From NCBI GenBank assembly GCA_037833965.1, contig AP031356.1:25752501-25816500 (forward strand): DNA of 64,000 nucleotides, given 5' to 3'. A program made the translations under genes and the position numbers. The DNA comes from Marchantia polymorpha subsp. ruderalis. Taxonomy: Eukaryota; Streptophyta; Marchantiopsida; Marchantiales; Marchantiaceae. Positions 30,865 through 43,812 of this stretch are shown here, in pieces; the first letter of the stretch is position 1; each line of letters begins with the position of its first letter. The notes beneath the pieces were generated by a model that worked only from the letters and a program-made list of their open reading frames with translations, had not been told where the DNA came from and did not search any database.

Positions 30865-33800
30865 CCAGTCTCGTTCGGGATAGCGATAGCCACATCTCGC
30901 AATCTTGCTATCACATAGCACGTGATGTCGGGATTACGGGATATCATGATTAGCTATCATATGCTCTTTCCATGACATTCCTGCTTCTCAATGTAAATGT
31001 TTTTGTATTTAAATGTATTAACAAAGTGATAACGGAATTGTACCTAGACAAGTGAGATATATTGGTTGCAAAATTGTTACTTTGGATACACACGAATAAT
31101 TATATTTTCAAAAAAAAAATTTTGTGTGCATCACAGAACCTTAATGCACTGTCGACCTAAGATTTACAAATACGCACTTTGTCGGAGCAATAACATAAGC
31201 AAGAGATGAATGGATACAATAAGAGTGAATGTGAAGGATGTTGAACTTGTCATTCATCAAGGTGGGCTATAAATTTTTGGTACAACTTAACGATAATGAG
31301 AAATACACGCTAGCTGTCGTACCTTCTTGGATGAAGAGATCATGTCATATACCACAAAGATATGCTAAGTGCAGTCACAAGTCGATTAGATAACGAAGTC
31401 ACAAAATGATCAATTACCAGAAAGTGTCATTTCTATGGTGTCATTAATTGGTACGTGTTAACATGGTTGATTCCAAAACAAAACTATGGAAATAGGGTGT
31501 TCATGCTAATTTTAAGAGTCTAAAAGAGGCCAAGTCAGTTAGAGGGATGCCTCATCTTTTCAGGTCAGGCATTGACAAACATAACATTGGAATTGAAAGG
31601 TACATAAAATTGGGTCATCACTCGTCCTTATTGGATACATATATTTGACGGTTTCAAGTCGCACCTAAATTTTTTCTCTGAACCCGATTTGGTCCGTTAG
31701 TGTGGACATATTCATTCTAACCTGCAAAAAATTAGTCACAAGCACCACTTGTCCAGAGTGAGAGAGAGGAAAAGGATGGCATGTCCATCATCATCGGAGA
31801 AGGGCAACCAATAGAAATAAAGCAGGAATTGAATACATTCTCTATTGTCACCCCAAAACTTCATTCGAGTCTTCTGCTCTTTTTCTTTACGTTTACGCAG
31901 CATTTTGGTCACCAGGTTGATTGTACTTTAAAGAGTGATCATTCCGTAATCAAATGAGAAGCTAAATCTTTCGCTGGTAGCGTAAGGTGGAGCTTACAGA
32001 GTAGATGTGCACGATGTTGATTCCAAATTCTAGCTGTGGGCACCCTGAGCATGAATGTACACCTGATTGATCTGAAAAGAACCTGTAACTGCATTAGTCA
32101 TTCGTTCATGCATTGCAAGCATTGGGTACTGGGCCAACGCCCACTTCTGTCCTTCCTAGGGGAGGGACGGGACGGCTTCGGCTCCTGACACACGGCTACG
32201 ACAGAAGACTTATATCCTTTTTACCTCTCTTCATCGTAGCAAATGGGTGACTGCTAGCGATCGTTTTCCCCGGCCACAGACCGCGCGTTAATTTACGATG
32301 GCCCGGCGGACAGGCTACGTTACTGCGGCAATGCCCGTCATCACTTTTCCAAAAACCGCTCCACACCGGTAGACACATTCTGCTAGAAGTACCTCTCTCG
32401 TCAGTGTATCAAGAGTATAGAAGGTACAGGATACGTGATGGAGATTTCCTTGGCAGCCCCTTTATATGAAACGAAAAACATGTGGGTTTTCAACGTGATC
32501 ACATGTTAGGCGAATTTGATCGGTGACCAGAGGAATATCAGACTCGGCTCACATAAAACGCATAATCGGCGCCGAGCAGAAAATGGACCAATAGTTAGGC
32601 GGCTTTCAAAAGGTCCTGCTCGGAGTAAGACTGTTTGGTTCTTACCATCTCCGACCTTTTGATGGACGGCAGTGAAGAATGGATGCTCCTATTCCAAAGG
32701 CAGAACTGTACATCCATGCCATCCATATATGAATCTTCCATGCAATTGAGTCCAGACGCGGATGGACGACGCACCGGTCTCCAGTCACGTCGTCCACAAG
32801 AGTTGCCAACTTTAGCAAACATTCGATTTCCCTTAAGATATGATTATTCGTCACTACAGCCAAGAGGTCCCATAGATGAGTTGACGAGTTTCCATATAGA
32901 GCCAAGAAATGTCCGCATCCACATACGGTCAAGTTCTTGCTTGAGTGTACGAAAGATCATCTCTCGGTATGCTCACTCGAGAGCTCAAGTCCTGTAAAAC
33001 GACTAAACTAATGCTCCGAACTCCCCCAGAAACCACCATGCTCCAAGAAACTCGTCCCATTCACTGAATGCAAATTCCTTGCAAAGTCGCGTTAACCTCG
33101 ATGCAAATGCGAGAAAGGCTAAGGATCAAGAACAAAGCACACCAGTCAAGTTGCATGAAGCTTTGCGCATCCTCACTTAGCGTTCAGGGATTGTACCGTC
33201 GCCAGATGGGAACGCCCGACACGATGAAGATGTACACGCCATATCTGCATCTCCGTGAGGAACAATTTTAGCAAAAAGATGGGTAATGACACTTATCGCT
33301 AATCCGAAGCGAGCGCGAAATTCGCCCGCCGGTACCGAATACGGAGCGAGCGAGCGAGGCTGGCGTCTCGTGAAGATTGCATCTGCAGCAGCTCCTGCAG
33401 AATGGTCGAGGAAAGTGTTTATTAAAGGGGGGCTGTCGCAGCAGTTCGCAGCACACATACCCCACATGACATCCAGTCGACGAGCAGGGGATGACCGACA
33501 TCGTCGGAGGGTGCGCTGGCGGCCTCGGATTGGGCGAGACCCCGAGACAAAAATCTCGCGGATGCGCTCTCCGAACGTCGGCAGGTCTGCCTACAGAGCC
33601 ATTCCAAGCCCTGGGGAAGAGACCCGGAAAGTTCGCGAAAAAGTCGGGCCAACATTCGCTCGTTTTCGCACGCTCAGATGTTACGAGTTTCGTAAACGTT
33701 ACGTGGCTAGGCGCCGATGGAGGGCATTGGACAGAGCTCCGGTCGTAGTTATCCACACCGGTCTTTTTTTGGACGGTAAAAGTATCGGGAAGTGCCATCA

Positions 33801-34120
33801 GGCGCCGCCGGCGACCGGGGCGGGCCGCCTAGGCTCGACTCGACGGTCAGACCGGACCGGACCAGAACAGAGCAGAGCAGACCTGCAGCGGGCCAGGGCG
33901 TGTACTGGGACTGTACCCGCTGGAGGCAGGCCCGAGAGCGAGCGCGCGAGGCTTGCAACACGGAGACCCGAGTTGAGCCCAGAGCGGGACAGCGCCAGGC
34001 CCGCGCAGGGCCGCGTACGGAGGTGCCGGGGAGCGGGGCCGAGCGGGGTGGGGGAGGGGACGGGAGCCGAGAGGGCAGCGACTTGCGTACACTAGATCAG
34101 AGGAGGAAGCGATGTCTAGA

Positions 34121-34143
34121 GGGAGGGGAGGGGAGGGGAGGGG
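34121..34143 (+). promoter_or_regulatory. G-quadruplex motif
   Basis: Five runs of three or four G separated by single A bases (34121-34123, 34125-34128, 34130-34133, 34135-34138, 34140-34143). Single-nucleotide loops give the most stable class of quadruplex. It sits inside the purine-rich tract ahead of DEG15; on the opposite strand it could form an i-motif. Confidence 0.85.
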
Positions 34144-34228
34144 CTATGAATGTGTGGCCGGCGAGCGAGGAGACAGAGGCAGAGACCGCGACGGGCGCAG
34201 AGCGAGAGCGAGTGCTGGCTGGCTGGCC

Positions 34229-34273
34229 GAATGAATGAACGAATGAATGTGTGAACGAATGAAAGAATGAATG
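34229..34273. repeat. (GAAT)n-like tetranucleotide repeat
   Basis: About eleven imperfect copies of GAAT/GAAC/GAAY words (GAATGAATGAACGAATGAAT, then GTGTGAACGAATGAAAGAAT). It lies about 85 bp after the G-quadruplex motif. Confidence 0.8.
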
Positions 34274-34680
34274 CCGAGGATGCTGCTGCGCTGCGCTGCG
34301 TGTGCGCTGGTGGTGCTCGCGCCGACAAATGGAGTGAAGTCTAGAGGGCGCGAGGTAGCGGAGGGGAGAGGAGGGGAGAGGAGTTGAGAGAGGCCAGGGC
34401 CTAGCGACGGGGAGGAGGTGGAGGAGGAGGAGTAATCGGAGGCAAAAGTAGGAAGGAAAAAGGAACGAATCCGAAAAAAATTTGGAGGAAGGAGCGAGCG
34501 TGAATCCAGATTCTCTGCACTCGACTGGAGGGAGGAGGAGAGGTTGGGGAGGGAATTTTTTTTCACCGTCGGGGGTAAAGCAGTTGGGGTGGGGGTCAGT
34601 GGGGGTCCAGGAGGCGGGGTGGAAAGAAAAGGGGGCGAGAACTGGAAGGTCGAAGGGGGAGAGTGGCACCCCGCTCACCG

Positions 34681-36073
34681 TTCTCGTTTGTGAGTCCAGC
34701 CGTGTGCGGAGACGAGGCGAAAGGGAATATGACGAGAATCTATCGTGTTTCGCACTGTCTGTAGTCCTGAATCTCGCCCGTTTGCACGTTCTTTCTCGCG
34801 CGGTCTGGCTGTAGTCTGTCGCGGGAGTGAATTTTCCCAGGAGCGCTTGATCATTTGTTTGTTCATTGGCGGTTGCTGCGTACTATGTCTTCTCTGCGCG
34901 AATTCGGACGTGTTTTGCGCATTCGTTGGTGTAACCCGATTGCATCTTCGCTCGGTTCTGTATTCTTTGTCGACGACCCGGATTACCTGCCGATGCCTGC
35001 AAGCTGACAAAGGTAACTAAAGAGCTCTTCTGTTTTTTCCTTCCTGCTCGGACCTGCCTCAACACCGTAATCCTATTGTGGTGCTTTCCTCACCGTTCAA
35101 TTTTTCAGTGGTTCTCGGGATAGAATGGGTGCGCTGCATGTGAGTTGTTGCCTCGTCGGTGCCTGCGAGAGTGGTCAACTTAACACTGAGAATTGGTGAG
35201 GTGTAGACTCACCGTGATCATAATTCGCACGTGTTTCTGGGTTTCGAGTGCTGCACCTCTATGATTCTCTCAATTTGAACTGTTACTTTTGTTTTGCTCG
35301 TTCTTGTCTTCGTTCTCTTTCGGATCAAAATTTCGTAGTGTATCTTGGTCATCACGTTTTCATGTGGGCATGCGCAAAATATTTCAATAAATCAGCCAGT
35401 TCAGTCAGCGTTTCACGTAGCTGCCGTCGGGAGCTGAGTCGCGAACAGCTAGGTCTCGTTTTACAGCATTCTTTTCCGAGGTTTCGCGTGCTTCTCGTTG
35501 AACAGCGACATTTTGGATATACTGGAAGTCAAATGTTGGAATTTTTGTTTCCGACACCACTTTGATTCTTGTCGAAGAATGGACTCTTCGAATCGGGGAT
35601 TCTTGTGATCGTTTGAATAATTATGGTGGCTAAAGAGGTTGACTTTTTTTGCTGTCATTTGAGGATCTATTTGCTATCAAGCCGGTTTGTTGTATGGGTT
35701 GGTTGGTAGGATTGGTCGTAAAATTTTAACAGCTTACTTCTGGACCATTTACACCGCTCAACATTATTCGAGGATGATGTCTAATAGGATCGACTTTCTG
35801 TGCATTCAGCCTCAAAGGTCTCATATGAAACATCGCCTTGAGCGCGAAAAAGCGAGGAGTTATTTCGAGGAGCTTCTAGTCCACTGCAAGTGTTGATGAT
35901 ATTTGCAGAATGCCATGCTTCGCCTGGAGTGCAACATTTTTCGATTTCTTCTGGGTTCTAACCGGCAGTGGATGGTCGGCATACTGATACATCCTTCCGA
36001 ACCAACTGAGGCGGGATGACGCGTTATTGAAGAGCTGTACTGGATCTGAATTTATTTGCTGTTGGTCATAACG
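34681..36073. other. Presumed 5' leader and leader intron of DEG15
   Basis: No coding family is visible in the frames here. A good splice donor (AAAG|GTAACT at 35012/35013) suggests a non-coding first exon. The matching acceptor before the ATG at 36074 is uncertain; CGGCAG near 35970 is one candidate. Confidence 0.35.
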
Positions 36074-39000
36074 ATGGTACCCCGCGCTTCTATGGATGCT
36101 GCGCATGCAGCCGCAGTTATGGTCCGCGCACATGGCCCTGTAAGTCCTTATCGTGTTTATGAGTTTTTTCATATTCCTGGCAGTAGGCCAAAATCTAGAA
36201 CGACCTTCACAATTCACTAAATGCATCTAACTCTCGAATATGGGAGGGATAGAGTGCTTTGGAGGGCCTGCCGATGCTGTCTTTTTATTTCGCCTGAATG
36301 TGATGAGGAAAATTGAACGCTTTTGCAATTAGGATCCCAAGGGGAGGAAAATGCGAAGACATGCCTTCTTCCATACGGAGTAAGTGCTGAATCTACTTTC
36401 GTTTAATCTCTTATTTATGTGAATGAGTAACCTCAGCATCTTGCTGTAAACTCTGCCTGTCGTTTTCAAATGCCAGCCGAGATTGCCATAGTAGTAGTGT
36501 TCACCTATCTGATTGTGCCAAGTCGGAATCATAATGTCGCTTGATTTGTACGCATTACCCCAGGTCAGGTGATACAACATTATCTGCATCAGGATTTCTT
36601 TCCTTCAAATCTGGTAGTTTTGAACCGGGGAAGAAAGCTTTTCCATCTCATGGGAATCATCTGTCAAGTGTGACAGTTCCCGGTTCCTCTGTAATTGTGG
36701 TTACGTGCGCGTCCATTGTGGAGCCGTTTCTATCGCAACAGCCTTTTGGGACTTCTTCAGTCGAGGTGAGCCTAGATATCACTAAATTTGCAGTAAATCA
36801 GCACCACATTTTCCTCATAAACTTGGCGGCCTAAATGAGTTGTCTTTGAGCAGCATCATGAAAACCGATTCATGATCAATTCTTTTTCCAGCTCGTTTTT
36901 ACCAGGCAACGCAAAATGCCGATGCCCAGTGTGCTTCGTAGACGAAAGCTATGATCTTCGGTATAATTATTATATGCTAATCGGATTACATTCATCTGGA
37001 GATAGCAGATTGTATTAAGACTACTTCAACGCCCTCGTAAAGTGTCCTAAGTGAAGCATGTTGTCCATGTCGTAGTGGGCCAAAAATTGTTGCTGCCATT
37101 ATCCAAACCCGGGATGCTTTTATTCTCGGCACCGCCAAATTACTGTGAAGAAGTTCAGTTGATTCACGGAGGACTGCTGTATGGATCACTGAAGATTCTC
37201 TTTTGCTGATTGTTATCGAGCTGAATAGGTAATCCTGTCGTAAAAGCCAAATTATTGATTTGTTCTGTCTTCAGGCTCGAGATTTTCCAAAGCTAATACC
37301 TGGAGCCGAAATTGACGTTCTTGTAGAGGTGAGTTGGTACCTGTCCCAAAGCTCAAGTAGAATGTTACTGTGTAACATCCTGATTAGTTGATTGTCACGG
37401 TTTTGGATTCATTGTTATACCCTGGAATTGATTGTGCTTTATTCGAGAAGATTTTAGTCGCAAGAGATCGGTGGATTGTTTGTTTGAACGTTGCGTTGGT
37501 ATTTTGAAGTTTGGGTCATGCTTACAAAATAAGGTTAATTCAGTGAAATGATGTGCTCTTGATCTGACCAAGAGGAACCGATTTTCCGGAGTTTTGTTGT
37601 CGATTGCTATGCCCCCGTAAATTAACCTCGTGGAAAGTGCAAGCGATTTTTTGTTCGTATTCGCAGGCCTTTTGTGACTAAAACGTGGGAATTTTGAAAA
37701 TTTGATTACTTTCTGACCTTGTATTGTGGTGTACCTTATAATATTATGCTAACCGATTTGAGTTTCAATTCAGGTGCCAGGAAAGTCAACAACGGTTGGA
37801 GATCACACTCAGTGCTGGATACCTGCGCACCTGGAACGAGTGGTATTGGATGCCTCTACCAATTCCAAGCCAGAATAGAATGAACAACTCTGCATTTTTG
37901 TTCTTGCTTATTGTTGTGCCGTGGTATTCCGGTCCTCGTGTACAGTAATCTCATATTGCGGCAAAGCTGAAGAATATTGTTTTGGGCATGAATGCTGGAT
38001 CAATGAAGGGCAATATCAGTTTTTGTATCTTCCTTGACGTAGTTGTCCGGAAGTGGAAAGTGCACAAGGTTGCAGTTACTGAGAATCGTAAGAATGAATG
38101 CTTTAATTGGACAGTGGGCAGATACGTCACTTTCGATGTTAGTGTCATTAAAATGTGTAAATTATTGTTTATTTGTAAGATGACTCGATTTTGTTCGCTA
38201 GGTGGAGATACCAACCGCTGGAGCGGCTCTCCAAGCTCTGCTGGATGTGCACGGTGGTAGTGTGGATGGAGCATGGGAAATTGGCTGGGCGCTTGCACCA
38301 CAAGATGGAAATTCGCAGCTACAAGGTCTCGGAGCAGGAGCACCTCCATCTAGAGCTATAGTGGTACGTACGAATTTCGCTCTTGGAAGGAAGAGACGTA
38401 AGGTCCTTGGTTGGCACACAAATTTTTTTGGAATTTGTACAATTCGAAACGCGCAATTGTTGCGTTTTGAAAGTTTAAATTTCTGCTAAGTGTCCACACT
38501 TTTGCGTAATCTAGTGTTCAGCTCAATGTAAGGATCGCCTGAATTTGTATCTGGAATTAATACTAGTGATACACGTGGATGGTGATTCAACTATGCTGGT
38601 GGAGATGCATACCGCTATCTCTTGTGTACTGACCACACTTGATTACTGTAGTGCCTTCATTATATGACCATCGGTGATGTGAAATTCAATCTGTTAGTGA
38701 ATTGTTGGAGTTTTTTTTAGTATGCATTTACTGATCATTCTACTCTTTCGAAGACTGGAGTAATGATCATGTTATTGGTGTATATTGGAACAGACTTCAT
38801 GTGCGGTTGAAATGATTAGTTTTGGTCAGCCCGTCCGATACCTTCCGTAACATTTGTACAACAATTTTGGTTCTTGAACTGTATGTTGTTCTGATTTTTT
38901 CAATCTTAAGGTTGAGCGTGTATGAATTTTGTTTCACAGGAGGACGAACCTTCAAGGCGGTGGGCCGTAGGTGACAGGGAACCAATTTTTGGTTCTTCTG

Positions 39001-42000
39001 TCAACAATGGAATCAGAGTGGGGAATCTGGCGATGACAGCAACCAGGGTTGCAATTCTAAGTCTCTTCTGGAAAGATTCTAGTGCTGCCGGTAGCTTTCA
39101 AGATAATGTTGTTCCACGCGCATGTGAGCAGCCCAAGCCTTTGAAGGTTACTAGCTACAATCTCTTTCTGTTGTAATCTTAGACTGAGTATTGCATTTTG
39201 GGGAATAAGAGTGTTAACTCTTCTTTCGAATGTAAATGATGGAGAAGTTTTGTAGGAAAAGCTTTTCATTGAAAATATGGTTTGAGGAACCCTAGGAACG
39301 GAAGTAAGCAGCAACTTATTTGCACCAAAGTGAATAGTAGAGAACTGGAAAGTGCAAAGAACATCTAAGCCCTTCAAGGTCTGTTTTCTAGTTAGCAGTA
39401 ATGTGTCTTAAATTTGAAATTTGGCAGGTTGTATTTCAAATGGAAGACAATGTCAGTATTTTCTATTGTATATTGTTGGGTATCAATTGTGAATGATTTG
39501 CTTGCTTCTGTTATGGAGCTGACTCAAACTTAAAAAGGAAAACCATCAATATACATGTCGCTAGTAGTCATGGGATGCTGAGTCCAATTGGCGTTTTTCC
39601 AAAGAATTTTATGCTATTCACCAGCACTACGAAACCTTGGCAGTTTTCTTGGCGATATCATCTCATTAGCTAAGCTTTAAAGCATATTTGTATTAGAAGC
39701 TTTCAATCATTTGGAATGATACTCTTGTGCTACAAAGCATTAGTACCACACTTCCGCTGGAGAGATACTGTCAAACTGTTTTTCAAGCAAGGCCGAAACC
39801 CGTGAAGTGTGAGATGTGTGCAATACATAGGATACCATCTGATCTCTACATCTGATCATAAGTATCTTGTTTCGAATATTGCAGGTGTCCTTTGACTTGG
39901 GAGTAAGTGGCTGTATGAAACGAGGGGACTTCTTGTTAGCAGTTGGTTCTCCTTTTGGAGCGTTATCTCCCCTGCATTTTCATAATAGGTGAGAGTCGTT
40001 TACAGTTTTTTTCGTCCATCAAAGATCTACACTTCAAACTATTCCGAGCCTAATGGCACGAGTCAGCTCGATTAAACGTTATTATGTTTATGATGTCGTG
40101 TTTTGGGATTTATTGTTTCGGATTTGTCTAGCGTGAGAAGGACCAAAGGACCTTCAGCTATGGAGACCCTTCTACCAATCCTTGAAAGAATCTGACGTCG
40201 TAGAGTATCTCAGTAGCGCTTACAAATTGCTTGACTTCGTGTCAGCTTGTCAGCTGGAGTGGTTTCTAATTGCTGGCCTCCAAGTTCGAAACCAGTTGCC
40301 CTTTTGATGGCAGATCTTCGATGTCTCCCGGGTGAGTGGGTCAAAATGCAAGCTTCTGATAGAAAATTCCACTTGATTATGATGTGGTCTCATTTTCTCT
40401 TGCTTGTTACTGGTGTCACCAAAGATTATTTAGCATTCGCTCCATGGATTTTTTATCCCAATTTATTCTCTCCTTTGGCAGGAATGGAAGGCGGACCAGT
40501 TCTCGATGAGCAAGGAGCTCTTGCTGGAATGTTGATTCGACCACTCCGTCAACGTGGGGGTAGTGCAGAAGTTCAGGTTAGCTTAATAGCATCTTGTGTT
40601 TACAAATCATAACGTTGTCCCAGCTGTCTTTTCGTGCTAGCCGACTAGTTTACTTTGACTCTTAATTCACCTGTTGTCCGTGAATCTCTTGTGACGGATA
40701 GATCTGATTTTTGCAGTTGGTGATGACTTCCGATGTGCTAGCTCCAGCTCTTCACCAGGCAGGAGTTACACTTGGAGTACCACTTACTCACCAACAAATC
40801 TCCACTGATTATCATGATACTTGCCAGACCTTGTCTGCTGGGGGAGCTAGCTCTCTGGAGGCTGACTCTTGTAGAGGGACCTTCTCAGTACCCTATAGTG
40901 AGGCCAAGTCTGATATGTCTCCAGCTATTTCAAAAGCCTTGAATTCCGTTGTCCTTGTTACCATAGGTGATGGAGCGTGGGCCTCCGGTGTTGTCCTAAG
41001 TGAAAGTGGCCTTATATTGACCAATGCACATCTTTTGGAGCCATGGCGATTTGGAAAGATGCGATCCTCTCAGCACAATAATCTTTTATCCACACGTCAG
41101 GTTTTGTCTGCCTGGGGTGCAGAAGGTGATCTGGAGTGTGGTCAGTGGACTGGTAGTGTCGACAATCTCTGTGCACAGAATTGTGCTCAAATAGAAAACT
41201 CTACAGCATATCGGAGCGAGGATGATTTGGGCTTCTCCGTTTCACGGGAGCCGCTTGACACTACTTTGAGCACAAGTAGTTGCTCAGCTCAATCCGATAC
41301 TTTTGTCAGACCCATGCAGGCGAAATGGAAAGGGTACCAGCGGATAAGAATTCGCCTGGATCACCAACAAGTACGCTCTTGGCATGAGGCTAAGGCTATC
41401 TACGTGTCACAAGGACCTTTGGATATTGCGTTGTTGCAACTTGTGTCTGCACCTCCTGGCTTGTGTCCAATTATACCAGAGAAGACGTGCCCACCTTCCG
41501 GCTCGAGTGCTGTCGTCATCGGGCATGGTCTCTTCGGTCCTCGTGCAGGTACAATCAGCATAGCGTGAAATCTCCAATGGTTTCATGTTCATATTTTTTT
41601 TGGCTTTTAACAACTGTTTGCAATTTGCGTTGAATTGCCCATAGGGCATCTTCCATGAAACTAGTAAATGAAGTCGTCTTGTCATCTTACACGTTCATAA
41701 ATTCCAAGTCTTTCGCAAAACACGAGAATAGGATTGGAAAAATGGAATTTTCTATCAAGCTTTATACAATAGGAGTTGGCCTGTCATAACCTGAAGACTT
41801 TACACCAGGTTCCATGGCTGGGCGTTGCTAGTAGTAGCTGACGGAAATGAGAAGTGAAAGAGAGGATGATTTGATATTTCAGTGTTTGTTTTCATAGTAG
41901 GACCTAACGATGCATGAGTTTTGGTCGGAGGTTCAAGAACTCAGAAACGAAACGCTTTAGTTGCTCATCCACACTATTTCTATGAAAGATCGGATCGAAG

Positions 42001-43146
42001 AGCAGGTTGATATCATTTATGTGGACTTCACTAGAGTATGGAAGTTGTGTTTGACGTCAAGAGATCTATTAGATTTCTGAAGAGCAGTATCAAATCGGAC
42101 AGAATCATTGAAGATTAGCACATAAATGTCTGTTATGGCACTAGCTTTCATATTTTCGTTGTTTTTCATATTAACTTTTGTGAATGGTTTATCTGCAGAG
42201 CTTTGTCCTTCAGTAAGTTCAGGGGTAGTAGCCCGTGTCGTCAAAGCAGGGACCAGATCTTTGAGTGATAGTTTGGTGCCTGAAAATGTCGAAGCAAATT
42301 CTTTAGGTCCAGCGATGCTTCAGACAACAGCAGCCGTACATCCTGGAGGCAGTGGGGGAGCAGTTGTGAATAGCCAAGGCCGAATGATAGGTTTGGTAAC
42401 AAGGTAAGCGTCTGAAGCTACTGCACCCTACCTTACTTCGTGATGTATATGGCATGCAGGATGAGTTATATCGTGTTATTTATCGTGAATTTTCCACCAG
42501 GTGAGACGTGGTTGTTGTAAACAAGGTGAAGGTTAGTGAATTCAGAATGAGCACGTTAATGTTTGTACTTAGTTATTCGATCACTGCATGTTCTCACCTT
42601 TTGGTTTTTTTTTCAGTAACGCCCGACACAGTGGTGGAAGTGTCATACCTTTTCTCAACTTTAGTGTGCCCTATGCCGCGTTGGCTCCAATTTTCCACTT
42701 TGCCTCGAAAGGTTAGTAGCAAAGTTTGCCTGTGTTCGGAATTCGAAAGAGCTTCGTTTAGAATTGGAACGCTTTGAAATTTATTCGCCCTAACACTAAT
42801 TGCTGCAGCCTGTGCAGATCTCTCTATTCTTTCAGAACTCGACAAACCCGACAAGTCCCTATCAGCCGTGTGGGCTTTGGTTCCTTCAACCCCTCCACGA
42901 CCTCCTCATAGTCAAGCTTTGTCTCCCCCAGTCCCAAGATACTCTCCTCAACTTCCACCAACGCATAGGATGTCAGAGAATGTGAAAGGCTCTAGATTTG
43001 CTCAGTTTATGGCTGAGAAAGATGCCGATTTTCCCATTCAGCAGCAGCCAACCTCAGATCATGGACAGGTGCAGTCACCAAAAGTCGCGCATACTTTTGT
43101 GAAGCCTAATTCCGTATACAGCCAATTTTTGTGTAGTCGTTTGTGA
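36074..43146 (+). CDS. DEG15: DEG15 peroxisomal/glyoxysomal processing protease
   Basis: Fourteen exons: 36074-36139, 36333-36379, 36564-36765, 37275-37328, 37774-37842, 38202-38363, 38940-39146, 39885-39988, 40246-40331, 40482-40576, 40717-41548, 42199-42403, 42617-42711, 42809-43146. Total 2562 nt, 853 aa, phase kept throughout. DEG15 is a trypsin-fold Deg/HtrA-related Ser protease that removes PTS2 presequences from imported peroxisomal proteins; it has no PDZ domain. The N-terminus carries the family block GPDPKG-KMR-HAF; later blocks are LSASG, RCLPGMEGGPV and IRPLRQ. The catalytic triad is His469 ([11 protein letters not shown]), Asp600 ([10 protein letters not shown]) and Ser693 (HPGGSGGAV), followed by [16 protein letters not shown]. 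The last three residues, SRL, form a canonical PTS1 signal, supporting both the function and the 3' end of the model. The Arabidopsis protein is about 709 aa; the extra length is in the His-Asp spacer and the Pro-rich C-terminal part. Starts at residue 7 or 16 are possible. Least certain are the donors at 37843 and 39147. Confidence 0.93.
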
Positions 43147-43779
43147 ACTCGGTGAAAGTTTCACACCTTGAAAGATTAAGAGCTTAGTTTCCAGTTTATG
43201 TTTAGAAGAGAAGTCTTCTGTTGAGATAGATTTTGTACAATGTCACACTACCTCATAGTAAGGAAGTGCAGTTAACATCATGGTCAACTTTGTTTACAGT
43301 ATAGTATACCTCCTAGCACAACTGTTCGATTAGCATGAAGGCCTATTCGTACCTGCGTGTGACATATGTGGAATGGGCCAAGCTGGAAATTCGGTTCTGG
43401 TGCCATTTGCATGTCGTTATATACTCGCAAAGTTACAGTCGGCTACGTAATTTCAGACTCTGTAGCCTTGTCAGTCAGTCATGTTCCGACTTGGCAGTTC
43501 AAGTTGAGCTGAATATTTGTTTTGACAACTGGGTTCCAAGGAGGTAACAATCGTCCACAGCATCATTTATAAGCTTGGAGATACTTGTCTTGTAAATGTT
43601 TCGTTTACTTGTAAAGTTGATCACAATTTTGTCAAATGTCTCGATGTTTGCTCGCGTCTTTTCTTCTTTCGATACAAGTTAAAGTTGCAAATAGACCGGG
43701 GTCGGTGTAAACAGGTCCACAGAAAGTGAGGTTCTTGCTTTGTATATCAAGAAAGTTGTGGAAAGGAAGGGACATCGTA

Positions 43780-43812
43780 AGCTACTCTAATGCTTCACGC
43801 ATTAGAGTAGCT
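43780..43812. repeat. Perfect inverted repeat, 14-bp arms, 5-nt loop
   Basis: Left arm AGCTACTCTAATGC (43780-43793), loop TTCAC, right arm GCATTAGAGTAGCT (43799-43812). It lies 634 bp after the DEG15 stop codon, so it could be in a long 3' UTR or beyond the gene. Confidence 0.95.

Larger units (their letters stand above)
19201..33779. other. Long region without recognised genes
   Basis: About 14.6 kb. The first few hundred bases should be the helicase 3' UTR. The rest has alternating AT-rich and balanced blocks, short frames below 170 codons on both strands, and no helicase, transposase, reverse transcriptase or other familiar motif. The longest frames (27326-27823, 28492-28893 on +) are not supported by any family. 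A short-intron gene of unknown family could still be hidden here. Confidence 0.5.
33780..34680 (+). promoter_or_regulatory. Purine-rich G-rich tract upstream of DEG15
   Basis: About 900 bp in which the + strand is dominated by G and A (repeated GAGG, GGAGG, GAGCGAG), in contrast to the surrounding DNA. It produces long chance frames on both strands: 269 codons on + from 33286, and 193 and 140 codons on - that are mostly Ser, Pro and Leu from CT-rich sequence. I interpret it as the promoter and 5' leader zone of the DEG15-type gene that starts 1.4 kb further on. A possible leader-exon donor lies at 35013 (AAAG|GTAACT), which would make the segment to about 36060 a leader intron. No transcript start can be fixed from sequence alone. 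Confidence 0.45.

Noticed and set aside
33286-34095. 269-codon open frame on the + strand
   Set aside because: It lies in the G-rich purine tract where stop codons are rare; composition is Arg/Gly/Ala/Glu-rich with no domain, and equally long frames occur on the other strand.
34097-34678. 193-codon and 140-codon open frames on the - strand
   Set aside because: They translate CT-rich sequence into Ser/Pro/Leu low complexity; this is the complement of the purine tract, not a protein.
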